DNA from: Paracoccus sp. S3-43
Lineage (GTDB): Bacteria; Pseudomonadota; Alphaproteobacteria; Rhodobacterales; Rhodobacteraceae
Assembly (NCBI RefSeq): GCF_029027965.1
Contig: NZ_CP119082.1
Location: 221,001 to 285,000 of the forward strand
DNA length: 64,000 nucleotides
Direction of reading: 5' to 3'
This document shows positions 18,858-28,832 of the stretch, in pieces. Numbering within the stretch: the first letter of the stretch is position 1; each line of letters opens with the position of its first letter. The notes under the pieces were generated by a model. It did not search any database. It had not been told where the DNA came from and saw only the letters and a list, made by a program, of their open reading frames with translations. Made by a program: the position numbers and the translations under genes.

Positions 18858-20150
18858 TTACACCACCACGTCCATCCGCGCCTGGTTGTCCACGCCGAAG
18901 ACCCGGCGATAGCGGGCGATCTCGTCCGCGGGGCCGGTGGCCTTGGCGGGATTGTCCGACAGCTTGACCGTCGGGCGGCCGTTGGCCGAGACCGCCTTGC
19001 AGACCAGGCTGAAGGGCGCCAGCCCGTCGCCCGCGACCAGGCCCCGGAAATCGTTGGTCAGCAGCGTGCCCCAGCCGAAGCTGACCTTGACCCGGCCATG
19101 GAACTGGTGGTGCAGCTCGACGATCTTTTCCACGTCCAGCGCGTCGGAAAAGATCACCAGCTTCCGGCGCGGATCCTCGCCCCGGTCCTGCCACCAGCGG
19201 ATCGCGGTTTCCGCGCCCGCTGCCGGATCGCCGCTGTCGATGCGGATCCCGGTCCAGCCCGCCAGCCAGTCGGGCGCGCCTTTCAGAAAGCCCTTGGTCC
19301 CATAGGTATCGGGCAGGATCATGCGCAGGTTGCCGTCATGTTCCTCGTGCCAGTCGGCCAGAACCTCATAGGGGGCGCGGCGCAGATCCTCGTCCGTGTC
19401 GGCCAGGGCGGCATAGACCATCGGCAGTTCATGGGCATTGGTGCCGATCGCCTCGATGTCGCGGCGCATGGCGATCAGGCAGTTCGAGGTGCCGGTGAAG
19501 CGTTCGCCCAAGCCCTCGATCATGGCCTGGACGGCCCAGTCCTGCCACAGGAAGCTGTGCCGCCGCCTCGTGCCGAAATCGGCGATGCGCAGGTTGGGCA
19601 GGGTCCGCAGGATTTCGATCTTTTCCCACAGCCGGGTCATGGCGCGGGCATAGAGAACCTGCAATTCGAACCGGCCCAGCGTCGTCAGGACGGCGCGCGA
19701 CCGCAATTCCATCAGGATGGCAAGCGCGGGAATTTCCCACAGCATCACCTCGGGCCAGCGGCCTTCGAAGGTCAATTCGTACTGGCCGTCGCGCTTTTCC
19801 AGCTGATAGGGGGGCAGGCGCAGGTTTTCCAGGAACTCCATGAAATCGGGGCGGAACATCTGGCGCTTGCCATAGAAGGTGTTGCCGCGCATCCAGGTGC
19901 TTTCGCCGCGCGCCAGCGACAGGCCGCGAACATGGTCCAGCTGTTCGCGCAGCTCTCCCTCGTCGATCAGGTCGGCCAGGCGGATGCGGGTGGTCCGGTT
20001 GATCAGCTGGAACCGGACCACCGTGTCGGGACGGTTGCGAAAGATCGACTGGCACATCAGCAGCTTGTAGAAGTCGGTGTCGATCAGCGACCGCACGATG
20101 GGGTCGATCTTCCATTTGTGGTTATAGACGCGGGTGGCGATGTCGACCAT
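18858..20150 (-). CDS. pncB: Nicotinate phosphoribosyltransferase PncB
   Basis: 430 aa from ATG 20150 ([20 protein letters not shown]). The N-terminal [13 protein letters not shown] and the central [12 protein letters not shown] (autophosphorylated His region) and RIDSGDP are family hallmarks. It makes nicotinate mononucleotide from nicotinate and PRPP. It follows pncA by 4 bp, so the pair forms an NAD-salvage operon: amide to acid, then acid to mononucleotide. Confidence 0.95.
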   Translation of the reverse strand: MVDIATRVYNHKWKIDPIVRSLIDTDFYKLLMCQSIFRNRPDTVVRFQLINRTTRIRLADLIDEGELREQLDHVRGLSLARGESTWMRGNTFYGKRQMFRPDFMEFLENLRLPPYQLEKRDGQYELTFEGRWPEVMLWEIPALAILMELRSRAVLTTLGRFELQVLYARAMTRLWEKIEILRTLPNLRIADFGTRRRHSFLWQDWAVQAMIEGLGERFTGTSNCLIAMRRDIEAIGTNAHELPMVYAALADTDEDLRRAPYEVLADWHEEHDGNLRMILPDTYGTKGFLKGAPDWLAGWTGIRIDSGDPAAGAETAIRWWQDRGEDPRRKLVIFSDALDVEKIVELHHQFHGRVKVSFGWGTLLTNDFRGLVAGDGLAPFSLVCKAVSANGRPTVKLSDNPAKATGPADEIARYRRVFGVDNQARMDVVV

Positions 20151-20154
20151 CGGC

Positions 20155-20751
20155 TTACTCCTGGGAAACGCCCGCGGCGCGCATGTCGGCGCGGGCACGA
20201 TCAAGGCTGCCGTCCAGGTCGATGGCACGGGTGGCGGATTCGATCACGGTGGCGGTAAAGCCGAGTTTCGCGGCGTCGACGGCGCTCCAGGCGACGCAGA
20301 AGTCATGGGCAAGGCCCGCGAAGGTCAGATCCGCCAGACCCCGGTCGCGCAGGTATCCGGCAAGCCCCGTCGGCGTCCTGCGGTCGTTTTCGAAGAAGGC
20401 GGAATAGCTGTCGATGGCGGCCCGGAAGCCCTTGCGGATCACCAGGTCGGCCCGTCGCGTGTTCAGGCCGGGGTGGAAATCCGCGCCCGGCATGCCGATG
20501 ACGCAATGGCTTGGCCACAGCACCTGCGGCCCATAGGGCATGTCCGTCACGCTGAACGGCGCCGCGCGTGGATGGTTGGCGGCGAAGCTGGCGTGATCGG
20601 CGGGATGCCAGTCCTGGGTCAGCACCACCGCGTCGAACCGGTCCATCAGCGCATTGATCGGCGCGACGATCTCCTCCCCGCCCGCCACGGCCAGCGCACC
20701 GCCGGGGCAGAAATCCACCTGCATGTCGATGACGATCAATGCCCGTTGCAT
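20155..20751 (-). CDS. pncA: Nicotinamidase PncA
   Basis: 198 aa, cysteine-hydrolase fold. Catalytic Asp in [14 protein letters not shown], the metal-binding D-x-H in [12 protein letters not shown], and the nucleophile Cys in [16 protein letters not shown]. It deamidates nicotinamide to nicotinate. It is first in the operon with pncB and is divergent from trhO, with a 93-bp shared upstream region. Confidence 0.95.
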   Translation of the reverse strand: MQRALIVIDMQVDFCPGGALAVAGGEEIVAPINALMDRFDAVVLTQDWHPADHASFAANHPRAAPFSVTDMPYGPQVLWPSHCVIGMPGADFHPGLNTRRADLVIRKGFRAAIDSYSAFFENDRRTPTGLAGYLRDRGLADLTFAGLAHDFCVAWSAVDAAKLGFTATVIESATRAIDLDGSLDRARADMRAAGVSQE

Positions 20752-20844
20752 TGGCTTCCCCCTTGCCTGCGACCATGCCTAGAAACTGCGCGGGGCGCGG
20801 TCAATGGCTTGCAAGACCGGGGTCGGCTGGCTAAGGCCGCATCC

Positions 20845-21735
20845 ATGCTGATCGTTGCCGCCCTGTATCATTTCACCCGCTTCGAGGATCCCGCCGCGCT
20901 GAAGCCGCCGCTGGCCCGGATCGCCTGCGCAAACGGCGTGCGCGGCACGCTGCTGCTGGCGCCCGAGGGGATCAACGGCACCATCGCCGGAACGCGGGAC
21001 GGCATCGACGCGGTGCTGGCCCATATCCGCGCGCTGCCGGGCTGCGCGGATATGGACTGGAAGGAAAGCCCGGCGGACCGGATGCCCTTCGGCCGGATGA
21101 AGGTGCGGCTGAAGCGGGAAATCGTGACGATGGGCCAGCCCGATGTCGATCCCCGCGCCTCGGTCGGCCATTATGTCGAACCCGCCGACTGGAACGCGCT
21201 AATCAGCGCCCCGGACGTGGCCGTGATCGACACCCGCAACGATTACGAGGTCGAGATCGGCACATTCGCGGGCGCGGTCGATCCCGGCACCCGGTCGTTC
21301 CGCGACTTTCCCGCCTGGTGGCAGGCCAACGCCCCGCGTTTCGCGGGCAAGCGCGTGGCCATGTTCTGCACCGGCGGCATCCGCTGCGAGAAATCGACGA
21401 ACTGGCTGCTGTCCCAAGGGGTCGATCAGGTGTTCCACCTGAAGGGCGGGATCCTGAAATACCTGGAACAGGTGCCCGAGGATGACAGCCTGTGGCAGGG
21501 CGAATGCTTCGTCTTCGACGGCCGCGTCAGCCTGAGCCACGGCTTGCGGCCGGGCCGCCACGGGCTTTGCCACGCCTGCCGCCGCCCGCTGGCGCCCGAG
21601 GACCGCGCCCGCCCCGACTTCGAAGAGGGCGTCAGCTGCCACCGCTGCATCGGCGACTATGATGATGCCGCCCGCGCGCGGTTTCGCGACCGCCAGCGGC
21701 AGGTCGCACGGGGCGAGCTGTTCGCCCGCGACTGA
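20845..21735 (+). CDS. trhO: tRNA uridine-34 hydroxylase TrhO (YceA-type rhodanese)
   Basis: 296 aa from ATG 20845. An acylphosphatase-like N-terminal domain ([20 protein letters not shown]) is joined to a rhodanese domain with [15 protein letters not shown] and active-site [12 protein letters not shown] Cys-rich C-terminus ([14 protein letters not shown]) could bind metal. TrhO forms 5-hydroxyuridine at tRNA position 34 using O2. It converges on maeB, with only 6 bp between stops. Confidence 0.93.
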   Translation: MLIVAALYHFTRFEDPAALKPPLARIACANGVRGTLLLAPEGINGTIAGTRDGIDAVLAHIRALPGCADMDWKESPADRMPFGRMKVRLKREIVTMGQPDVDPRASVGHYVEPADWNALISAPDVAVIDTRNDYEVEIGTFAGAVDPGTRSFRDFPAWWQANAPRFAGKRVAMFCTGGIRCEKSTNWLLSQGVDQVFHLKGGILKYLEQVPEDDSLWQGECFVFDGRVSLSHGLRPGRHGLCHACRRPLAPEDRARPDFEEGVSCHRCIGDYDDAARARFRDRQRQVARGELFARD

Positions 21736-21741
21736 CGGTCC

Positions 21742-24021
21742 CTAGCGGCCCGTCCCCAGACCCCCCGCCGCGATCGCCGCCATGTTCAGGATGTCGTTCA
21801 CGGTCGAGGTCGTGGAACAGATCTGGATCGGCTGCGGCACCCCGGTCAGGATCGGGCCGATCACCGTCGCCCCCGCCATTTCCTGCAACAGCTTCACGCT
21901 GATCGAGGCCGAATGGCGCGCGGGCACGACCAGGACGTTGGCGGGGCCGGTCAGGCGGCTGAAGGGATAGCGGGCCATGGATTCGGCGTTCAACGCCACA
22001 TCGACGGTCATTTCCCCTTCATATTCGAAATCGACGCCCCGGCGGTCCAGAACCTCGGTCGCCCTGGCCATCTTCACGGCGCGTTCGCTGACCGGATAGC
22101 CGAAGTTCGAAAACGACAGGAAGGCCACGCGCGGCTCAAGCCCCAGGCCCCGCGCCACGGCGGCGCCGCGGGTGGCGATGTCGGCCAGATCCTCGGCCTC
22201 GGGCCATTCATGGACCAGCGTGTCGCCGATCATCACGATGCGGCCCTTGTGCAACACGGCGGTGATGCCCACCGCGCCGTCCTGCGGGCGCAGGTCGAAG
22301 ACCGTGCCCAGCTGCGCCAGCACCGGGGCGTTCTTGCGCGTCGCGCCGGTGACAAGCCCGTCGCCATGCCCATGCGCCAGCATCAGCGCGGCGAAGACAT
22401 GGCGGTCGCGGTTGGCCAGCTTGTGCGCATCCTCTCGGTCCACGCCCTTGCGTTGCAGGCGGGCGTATAGGAATTCGTGATACGCATCCAGATGCCGCGA
22501 ATTCGCCGCATTGATCACGGTCAGTTCGCGCACCGCATCGGCAAGGCCCGCCGTCTCCAGCTTTTCCTTCACATCGGCCTCGCGCCCCACGACGAGGGCC
22601 TGGCCCATGCCGCCGCGCTGCCAGGCGACAGCGGCGCGCAACACGCGCGGGTCGTCGCCCTCGGCGAAGATCATCCGGGCCTGGCTCTGGCGGGCGCGGG
22701 CATGGATGCCTTGCAGGATCGCCGCCGTGGGATCCATGCGGTTCTTCAGCGACTGGACGTAACCCTCCATGTCGATGATCGGGCGGCGGGCGGCGCCGGT
22801 CTCCATGCCCGCGCGGGCGACCGCAGGCGGGATCACATGGATCAGGCGCGGATCGAAGGGCGTCGGGATGATGTAGTCGCGGCCGAATTGCAGCTTGCGG
22901 CCGTAAGCCACGGCGACCTCGTCCGGCACATCCTCGCGCGCCAGGGCCGCCAGCGCCTCGGCGCAGGCGATCTTCATTTCGTCGTTGATGGCGCGGGCGT
23001 GGATGTCGAGCGCGCCCCGGAACAGATAGGGGAAACCCAACACGTTGTTCACCTGGTTGGGATAGTCGGACCGCCCGGTGGCGACGATGGCGTCGGGGCG
23101 GACGGCATGGGCCTCCTCGGGGGTGATTTCGGGATCGGGATTGGCCATGGCGAAGATCACCGGGTTGTCGGCCATGCTGGCGACCATCTCCTGCGTCACC
23201 GCCCCCTTGGCGCTGACGCCCAGGAACACGTCGGCGCCCTTCATCGCGTCCTCCAGCGTGCGGGCCTCGGTCACGACCGCATGGGCCGATTTCCACTGGT
23301 TCATCCCCTCGGTCCGGCCCTGCCAGATCACACCCTTGGTGTCGGCCATGATGCAGTTCTCGTGCCGCGCGCCCATGGATTTCAGCAGTTCCAGGCAGGC
23401 GATCCCGGCGGCGCCGGCACCGTTCAGGACGATCTTCACCTCCTCGATCTTCTTGCCCGACAGTTCCAGCGCATTGAGCAGGCCCGCCGCGCAGATCACC
23501 GCCGTGCCGTGCTGGTCGTCGTGAAAGACCGGGATGTCCATCAGTTCCTTCAGGCGCTGCTCGATGATGAAGCATTCGGGCGCCTTGATATCCTCAAGGT
23601 TGATACCGCCGAAGGTCGGCCCCATCAGGCGCACGGCGTTGATGAATTCGTCCGCGTCCTCGGTGTCCAGCTCGATGTCGATGGCGTTCACGTCGGCGAA
23701 GCGCTTGAACAGCACCGCCTTGCCCTCCATCACCGGTTTCGAGGCCAGCGCGCCGAGGTTCCCCATCCCCAGGATGGCGGTGCCGTTGGAAATCACCGCG
23801 ACCATGTTGCCCTTGGTGGTATAGTCATAGGCGGTTTCCGGGCGGTCGGCGATGGCCTGGACCGGCACGGCGACCCCCGGCGAATAGGCCAGCGACAGGT
23901 CGCGCTGCGTGGTCATCGGGGTCGAGGCCACCACATCGAATTTCCCCGGACGCGGCTCCATGTGATAGGCCAAGGCCTCCTCGGGGGTGACGCGGGCGCT
24001 GCGGGGGGTCTTGTCGGACAT
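21742..24021 (-). CDS. maeB: NADP-dependent malic enzyme with phosphotransacetylase-like domain
   Basis: 759 aa. Residues about 1-430 are malic enzyme: SLAYSPGVAVPV, FHDDQHGTAVICAAGLLNAL, and the NADP-binding VLNGAGAAGIACLELL. The rest is a phosphate-acetyl/butyryl-transferase-like domain (ILTGVPQPIQI near the end) that is thought to regulate by acetyl-CoA binding rather than catalyse. It decarboxylates malate to pyruvate with NADPH formation. It stands alone, convergent with trhO. Confidence 0.95.
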   Translation of the reverse strand: MSDKTPRSARVTPEEALAYHMEPRPGKFDVVASTPMTTQRDLSLAYSPGVAVPVQAIADRPETAYDYTTKGNMVAVISNGTAILGMGNLGALASKPVMEGKAVLFKRFADVNAIDIELDTEDADEFINAVRLMGPTFGGINLEDIKAPECFIIEQRLKELMDIPVFHDDQHGTAVICAAGLLNALELSGKKIEEVKIVLNGAGAAGIACLELLKSMGARHENCIMADTKGVIWQGRTEGMNQWKSAHAVVTEARTLEDAMKGADVFLGVSAKGAVTQEMVASMADNPVIFAMANPDPEITPEEAHAVRPDAIVATGRSDYPNQVNNVLGFPYLFRGALDIHARAINDEMKIACAEALAALAREDVPDEVAVAYGRKLQFGRDYIIPTPFDPRLIHVIPPAVARAGMETGAARRPIIDMEGYVQSLKNRMDPTAAILQGIHARARQSQARMIFAEGDDPRVLRAAVAWQRGGMGQALVVGREADVKEKLETAGLADAVRELTVINAANSRHLDAYHEFLYARLQRKGVDREDAHKLANRDRHVFAALMLAHGHGDGLVTGATRKNAPVLAQLGTVFDLRPQDGAVGITAVLHKGRIVMIGDTLVHEWPEAEDLADIATRGAAVARGLGLEPRVAFLSFSNFGYPVSERAVKMARATEVLDRRGVDFEYEGEMTVDVALNAESMARYPFSRLTGPANVLVVPARHSASISVKLLQEMAGATVIGPILTGVPQPIQICSTTSTVNDILNMAAIAAGGLGTGR

Positions 24022-24124
24022 TCTGTTCCTCCGGGGATGGTGGACCCGTTTAACGTCGCGTCACCGCTGGCTCAACCGCCTTCGCGGGCAAATCTGTCTT
24101 GCCGGGACGCGCGGGAATGTCGGG

Positions 24125-24850
24125 TCAGACCTGGATATTGACGAAGCTGTCGCGCAGGGCGGCGGACCAGGCCGCGCTCATCCGGGCGAAATCGGCGTCG
24201 CCGTCCAGGATGCGGCGGCGGCTGGTCACGGCGCAGGCGCCCTGTTCGATGATCGCCAGGTCCAGCGGCATCCCCACCGACAGGTTCGACCGCAGCGTCG
24301 AATCCATGGACAGCAGCACGGCCTTCTGCGCATCGGCCAGGCTGGTCGCGGGCGTCACCACGCGGTCGAGGATCGGCTTGCCGTATTTGTGTTCGCCGAT
24401 CTGCAGGAAGGGCGTGTCCTCGGTCGCCTCGATGAAATTGCCCTCGGGATAGATCAGGAACATGCGCATGTCGCCGCCCGCACGCTGGCCCGCGACGATC
24501 ATGCTGGCCGATGCCTGCTGGCGCAGGTCGCGGCATTGTTCGGCGATTTCGCGGCGGGTGCGCGCCAGCGTGTCGCCGATGATGGTCGCGACCTGCAACA
24601 GGGTCTGGGCCTTCATGATCGAGGTCGTCTCGTCCGCCATCTCGTCATGGATGGCCTCGTTCAGGCGGGCCAGCGTGGTCTGCGTGACCGACAGCGACCC
24701 GGCGGTCATCACCACGATGGCGCGCTCGCCCGGCTCCTCGAAGAAGAACATCTTGCGATAGCAGGCGATGTTGTCCAAGCCCGCATTGGTGCGCGTGTCC
24801 GACAGCAGCACCAGTCCGGCATTCAGCTTCAAGCCGACGCAATAGGTCAT
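24125..24850 (-). CDS. Anbu proteasome-like peptidase
   Basis: 241 aa. After Met1 the chain begins TYCVGLKLNAGLVLLSDTRT, so Met removal exposes Thr as Ntn-hydrolase nucleophile, with Asp at 17 and Lys at 32 (counting from Thr) as in proteasome beta subunits. Members of this 'ancestral beta subunit' family form open ring or lock-washer assemblies. It is the last gene of an operon with transglutaminase-like, alpha-E and permuted ATP-grasp genes, the grouping known for Anbu. Start 24850 was chosen because it places Thr second. Confidence 0.9.
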   Translation of the reverse strand: MTYCVGLKLNAGLVLLSDTRTNAGLDNIACYRKMFFFEEPGERAIVVMTAGSLSVTQTTLARLNEAIHDEMADETTSIMKAQTLLQVATIIGDTLARTRREIAEQCRDLRQQASASMIVAGQRAGGDMRMFLIYPEGNFIEATEDTPFLQIGEHKYGKPILDRVVTPATSLADAQKAVLLSMDSTLRSNLSVGMPLDLAIIEQGACAVTSRRRILDGDADFARMSAAWSAALRDSFVNIQV

Positions 24851-24924
24851 GGCTGCGTCTTTCCCGTGATGATCGCAGGGCAATCTAGTGGCGTCGCCAC
24901 CCTGCCGCAATCGGTCCTTTTGCC

Positions 24925-24986
24925 TTGGTCCAAATATCCGCGGGGGAGTCCGCCCTTGCGGACGGGGGCGGCAACCCCCCCCTTCC
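24925..24986 (-). repeat. GGATATTT intergenic repeat, copy 2
   Basis: On the minus strand a GC hairpin (GTCCGCaagGGCGGAC) is followed by CCCCCGCGGATATTTGGACCAA. It lies between the transglutaminase-like gene and Anbu and is the same kind of unit as at 3.8, 32.7 and 50.7 kb. Confidence 0.55.
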
Positions 24987-24988
24987 CG

Positions 24989-25825
24989 TCAGCTTTGCGT
25001 CTGGCTCTGGCTCTGGAACCGCTCGACTTCTTCGACATTCACGGCGACGTCCAGCGTCTCGATCCCCTGGCCCGCCGCGATGCCCCGGATGGGCGCGGCG
25101 TCGGGCGCATCCAGCCCCGATCCCAGCCGAACATAGCGTTCGTCGGGGCAGCAGCGGTTCGCCGGGTCGAAGCCCACCCAGCCCAGCCCCTGGACATGGA
25201 TCTCGGCCCAGGCATGGGCGGCCTCATGCGCCTCGCCCCCGGCGGTGCTGTGCAGATAGCCCGAGACATAGCGCGCGGGCAGGTCGCGCAGCCGGGCCAC
25301 TGCGATCAGCGCCTGGGCATGGTCCTGGCAGACGCCTTCGCCCTGGGCCAGGGCCTCGGCGGCGGTGGTGTGGAACTCGGTCCGCCCCGGCCGATAGGCG
25401 ATCGCCTCGGACACCGCCGCCGACAGCCGATGCGCCAGGCCCAGCGGATCCGAGGCATCCGTGACCCCGGCCGCCAGATCCCGCAGCGCCTCGTCGGCCC
25501 TGGTGGCCGCCGTGTCGCGCAGATAGGCCAGCGGATGGATCAGTTCGCGATGCCCGCGCAACACGCCGGCGGTATCGCGCGTCTCGACCCGGCCCGATGT
25601 GGCGACGATCACCTCCTCGGTCGGGCCGCGCACGGTCCAGCCTTCGATCCAGTCGCCCGCGCCGTCGCGGAAACCGGGGCCGCGACTGCCGCCCGACACG
25701 TCGATCACCCAGTCATGGGTCCGCTGCCCTTCGAAGACCGAGGGCGTCAGCCGCAGGCTTTGGACCAGGTTCCTGACCGGCAGGTCATAGCGGTAAACCG
25801 TCTGATGAACGATGCGCAGCTTCAT
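24989..25825 (-). CDS. Transglutaminase-like cysteine protease, Anbu operon
   Basis: 278 aa. An N-terminal beta domain (LRIVHQTVYRYDLPV) precedes the transglutaminase-like core with Cys in GEGVCQDHAQALIAVAR, His in HAWAEIHV and Asp in GWVGFDPANRC. The family may cleave or ligate isopeptide bonds; the real substrate is unknown. The ATG at 25825 overlaps the alpha-E stop (TGATG), showing translational coupling; a GTG at 25828 is an alternative. A repeat unit separates it from Anbu. Confidence 0.88.
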   Translation of the reverse strand: MKLRIVHQTVYRYDLPVRNLVQSLRLTPSVFEGQRTHDWVIDVSGGSRGPGFRDGAGDWIEGWTVRGPTEEVIVATSGRVETRDTAGVLRGHRELIHPLAYLRDTAATRADEALRDLAAGVTDASDPLGLAHRLSAAVSEAIAYRPGRTEFHTTAAEALAQGEGVCQDHAQALIAVARLRDLPARYVSGYLHSTAGGEAHEAAHAWAEIHVQGLGWVGFDPANRCCPDERYVRLGSGLDAPDAAPIRGIAAGQGIETLDVAVNVEEVERFQSQSQTQS

Positions 25826-26781
25826 CACGACCCTCCCAGCAGGTAATCTTCGTGGACCAGGGTCGAGATCGTGCCGATTTCCCCGATGAACCAGGTCAGG
25901 AATTCGTGCAGCCCCTCGTCGAAGATCATGTCGATGTCATGGGCCTGCAACCGGCCCAGCACCTCGCGCGCCTTGTCGCGGGCATTGGTGGGCACGGTGT
26001 CGCCGTATCGCTTGGCGATGCCTTCCAGGTTCCAGACCGCCTCGTACAGCGCGGTGATCAGCGACCGGGGGCTTTCGCCGTTCAGGATCAGGAAATCCGC
26101 GACCCGGCCCGCGGTGATGTCGCCGCCATAGGCCCAGTGATAGGACCGATGCGCCGACAGCGCCCGCAGGATCACCTGCCAATGATAGGTGTCCAGCCCC
26201 GATCCCACGAACTCGATCCGGGGCAGCAGGACATAGTATTTCACGTCCAGCAGCCGCGCCGTGGCGTCCGCGCGTTCCAGGCCATAGCCCAGGTTCATGA
26301 AATGCCAGCCGTCGTTGCGCAGTTGCGTGGCGTTGATCGCGCCCCGCACGGTCGAGGTGTGGCTGGTCGTGACATCCGTCAGCGACGCCATGTCCAGCGT
26401 GTCGCGCGGCGTCCGTTCGATCCGGCGCAGATCCTGATAGGCCATGTTCAGCGCGTCCCAGACCTGGCTGGTCAGGGCGGTGCGCACGATCCGGCCCGCC
26501 TCGCGCGCCTTTTCGATGCAGGCCATGACCGAACCGGGATTGTCGCGGTCGAAGAAGATGAATTCCTCGATATTCTCCTGGCTGATCTCGCCGTATTTCT
26601 CGGCGAACAGATCGGCGGAACCGGACGCCTGCAACAGCGAGTTCCATTCGTTCTGATAGCCCGAGGCGGTATTGGGCAGCAGCGTGATCCGCTGACCCAC
26701 ATCCAGCAGGCGGGCGGCGGTGTCGGCGCGTTCCAGGTGGCGGCCCATCCAGAACAGGTTCGCGGCGGTGCGGCTGAGCAT
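25825..26781 (-). CDS. Alpha-E domain-containing protein
   Basis: 318 aa, almost all helical. It begins MLSRTAANLFWMGRHLERAD, and a second ERADATARLLDVKYY segment repeats the ER-AD-TARLLD motif, the mark of this family. Function is unproven; members travel with ATP-grasp and transglutaminase-like partners and may make or modify a peptide. It sits 13 bp after the ATP-grasp gene and overlaps the transglutaminase-like gene. Confidence 0.9.
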   Translation of the reverse strand: MLSRTAANLFWMGRHLERADTAARLLDVGQRITLLPNTASGYQNEWNSLLQASGSADLFAEKYGEISQENIEEFIFFDRDNPGSVMACIEKAREAGRIVRTALTSQVWDALNMAYQDLRRIERTPRDTLDMASLTDVTTSHTSTVRGAINATQLRNDGWHFMNLGYGLERADATARLLDVKYYVLLPRIEFVGSGLDTYHWQVILRALSAHRSYHWAYGGDITAGRVADFLILNGESPRSLITALYEAVWNLEGIAKRYGDTVPTNARDKAREVLGRLQAHDIDMIFDEGLHEFLTWFIGEIGTISTLVHEDYLLGGS

Positions 26782-26794
26782 GTGCGTCCCCTTC

Positions 26795-28204
26795 CTATTC
26801 CGACAGAACCCAGGTGTCCTTGACGCCCCCGCCCTGCGACGAATTCACGACAAGGCTGCCCTCGCGCAGCGCCACGCGGGTCAGCCCGCCCGGCACCAGT
26901 TCGATCCGGTCGCCGCACAGGCAATAGGGGCGCAGGTCGACATGGCGCGGCGCCAGCCCTTCCTCGACGAAGGTGGGGCAGGTGGACAGCGCCAGCGTCG
27001 GCTGGGCGATATAGTTGCCGGGATCGGCCTCGATCTTGGCGCGGAAGGCCTCGATCTCTTCTTTCGTGGATTTCGGGCCGACCAGCATCCCGTAGCCGCC
27101 CGATCCGTGGACCTCCTTCACCACCAGATCGGCCAGGTTTTCCATGACGTGTCGGTAATCGTCGTCCTTCCACAGCGTCCAGGTCTGGACGTTCTGCAAC
27201 AGAGGTTCCTCGCCCAGATAGAAGCGGACCATTTCCGGCACGAAAGTATAGATCGCCTTGTCGTCGGCCACGCCCGCGCCCGGCGCCGAACAGATCGACA
27301 CGCCCCCTGACCGATAGACATCCATCAGCCCCGGCACGCCCAGCAGCGAATCGGGGCGGAAGCACAGCGGATCCAGGAACGGATCGTCGACCCGGCGATA
27401 GATCACATCGACGCGCTTCGGCCCCTGGGTGGTGCGCATATAGACGAATTCGCCGTCCACGAACAAATCCTGCCCCTCGACCAGTTCCACGCCCATCAGG
27501 TTGGCCAGGAAGCTGTGTTCGTAGTAGGCGCTGTTGAAATGGCCGGGCGTCAGGATCACGCAGGTCGGCCGGTCGTGGCATTTCGCGGGGGCCACCGATT
27601 CCAGCGTGCGGCGCAGCAGGTCGGGATACTGGTCCACCGGCTCGATCCGGTTGCCCCGGAACAGGCCGGGGAACATCCGCATCATGATTTCCCGGTTCTC
27701 CAGCATGTAGCTGACGCCGGACGGCGTGCGGCAATTGTCCTCCAGCACGAAGAACTCGTCCTTGGCGGTGCGCACCAGGTCGATGCCGATGATATGGGAA
27801 TAGACGCCGCGCGGCGGGACGACGCCGACCACGGCCTTCTCATAGGCCTCGTTCTGATAGACCAGCCGGGCGGGGATGCGGCCCGCGCGCACGATCTCGG
27901 CCCGGCCATAGACATCGCGCAGGAATGCGTTGAGCGCCCGCGCCCGCTGCTTGATGCCGCGTTCCAGGCGGCGCCATTCGGCCTGTTCGAAGACGCGGGG
28001 CATCATGTCGAAGGGGATCAGCCGGTCGGGGTCGCCGCCCTCGCCATAGACGGCGAAGGTGATGCCGATTCGCCGGAACAGGGCCTCGGCCTCGGCCTGC
28101 TTCATCTGCCGGAAATCCGCCGGCATGGTCTCGACCCATTGGCTGAGCCGTGCATAAGGGTCGCGAACCTGCGATCCCTCATACATCTCGTTGTAAGACG
28201 TCAT
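26795..28204 (-). CDS. Circularly permuted ATP-grasp protein
   Basis: 469 aa. Blocks typical of the family include DNCRTPSGVSYMLENRE, GHFNSAYYEHSFLA, and VVKEVHGSGGYGMLVGP, with the ATP-grasp halves in permuted order. Such enzymes are predicted carboxylate-amine ligases forming a peptide bond with ATP. It heads the Anbu operon. ATG 28204 (MTSYNEMYEG) is preferred over an upstream GTG. The upstream region is shared with the divergent STAS gene. Confidence 0.88.
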   Translation of the reverse strand: MTSYNEMYEGSQVRDPYARLSQWVETMPADFRQMKQAEAEALFRRIGITFAVYGEGGDPDRLIPFDMMPRVFEQAEWRRLERGIKQRARALNAFLRDVYGRAEIVRAGRIPARLVYQNEAYEKAVVGVVPPRGVYSHIIGIDLVRTAKDEFFVLEDNCRTPSGVSYMLENREIMMRMFPGLFRGNRIEPVDQYPDLLRRTLESVAPAKCHDRPTCVILTPGHFNSAYYEHSFLANLMGVELVEGQDLFVDGEFVYMRTTQGPKRVDVIYRRVDDPFLDPLCFRPDSLLGVPGLMDVYRSGGVSICSAPGAGVADDKAIYTFVPEMVRFYLGEEPLLQNVQTWTLWKDDDYRHVMENLADLVVKEVHGSGGYGMLVGPKSTKEEIEAFRAKIEADPGNYIAQPTLALSTCPTFVEEGLAPRHVDLRPYCLCGDRIELVPGGLTRVALREGSLVVNSSQGGGVKDTWVLSE

Positions 28205-28479
28205 AGATCCCACCCGCTAAAACCGGACCCCTTCGCGGGCCTTCTTCCTGACAATGATCAGAGACGGATTTTCCCAAGTCCACAGGGGAATGGCCTGCCC
28301 TGCGCGAAAGTTCCGCAGATCGGGATCGCGCCTTGGGCAGGACGGGCCAGACGCTGCGGCCTCTGCCGCGATTTTGGGCAGGATGAAGGCGGTCCGAGGG
28401 GCCTTGACGGGGTGGACGGCGCTTACCGGATGGTAACCTTTTTCCTTTAGGCCCGACCGGGACAGCGCAGAGGACCGAC

Positions 28480-28803
28480 ATGCCTACATTGATCGTCAAC
28501 GACGCCGACGCCGAACTGATCGTCACCATCCAGGATGCGCGCATCGACGCGGCCATCGCCACGCGGTTCAAGGATCGGCTGCGCGAAATCGTGCTGCGCG
28601 GCCGCAAGCCGGTGCGGCTGGACATGCGGCGCGTCGATTTCATGGACAGCTCGGGCCTGGGGGCGATGATCGCGGTGCGCAAGGCCCTGCCCGAATCGCT
28701 GCCTCTGGTGCTGGAGGGGCTGACCCCGAACGTCGAACGCGTGTTCCGCCTGACCCGGATGGACAGCGTGTTCGACATCCGGCCCGCCCCGCAACAGCAA
28801 TAG
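28480..28803 (+). CDS. STAS-domain anti-sigma-factor antagonist
   Basis: 107 aa, single STAS domain. The phosphorylatable serine lies in DFMDSSGLGAMIAVRKAL. It is the RsbV-like member of a partner-switch module; when dephosphorylated it binds the HATPase kinase and frees that kinase's target. The kinase gene follows 29 bp downstream. AGAGGA upstream of ATG 28480 is the ribosome-binding site. Confidence 0.9.
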   Translation: MPTLIVNDADAELIVTIQDARIDAAIATRFKDRLREIVLRGRKPVRLDMRRVDFMDSSGLGAMIAVRKALPESLPLVLEGLTPNVERVFRLTRMDSVFDIRPAPQQQ

Positions 28804-28832
28804 CATCCGCTCCCCAGACAGGAGTCGTTTTA

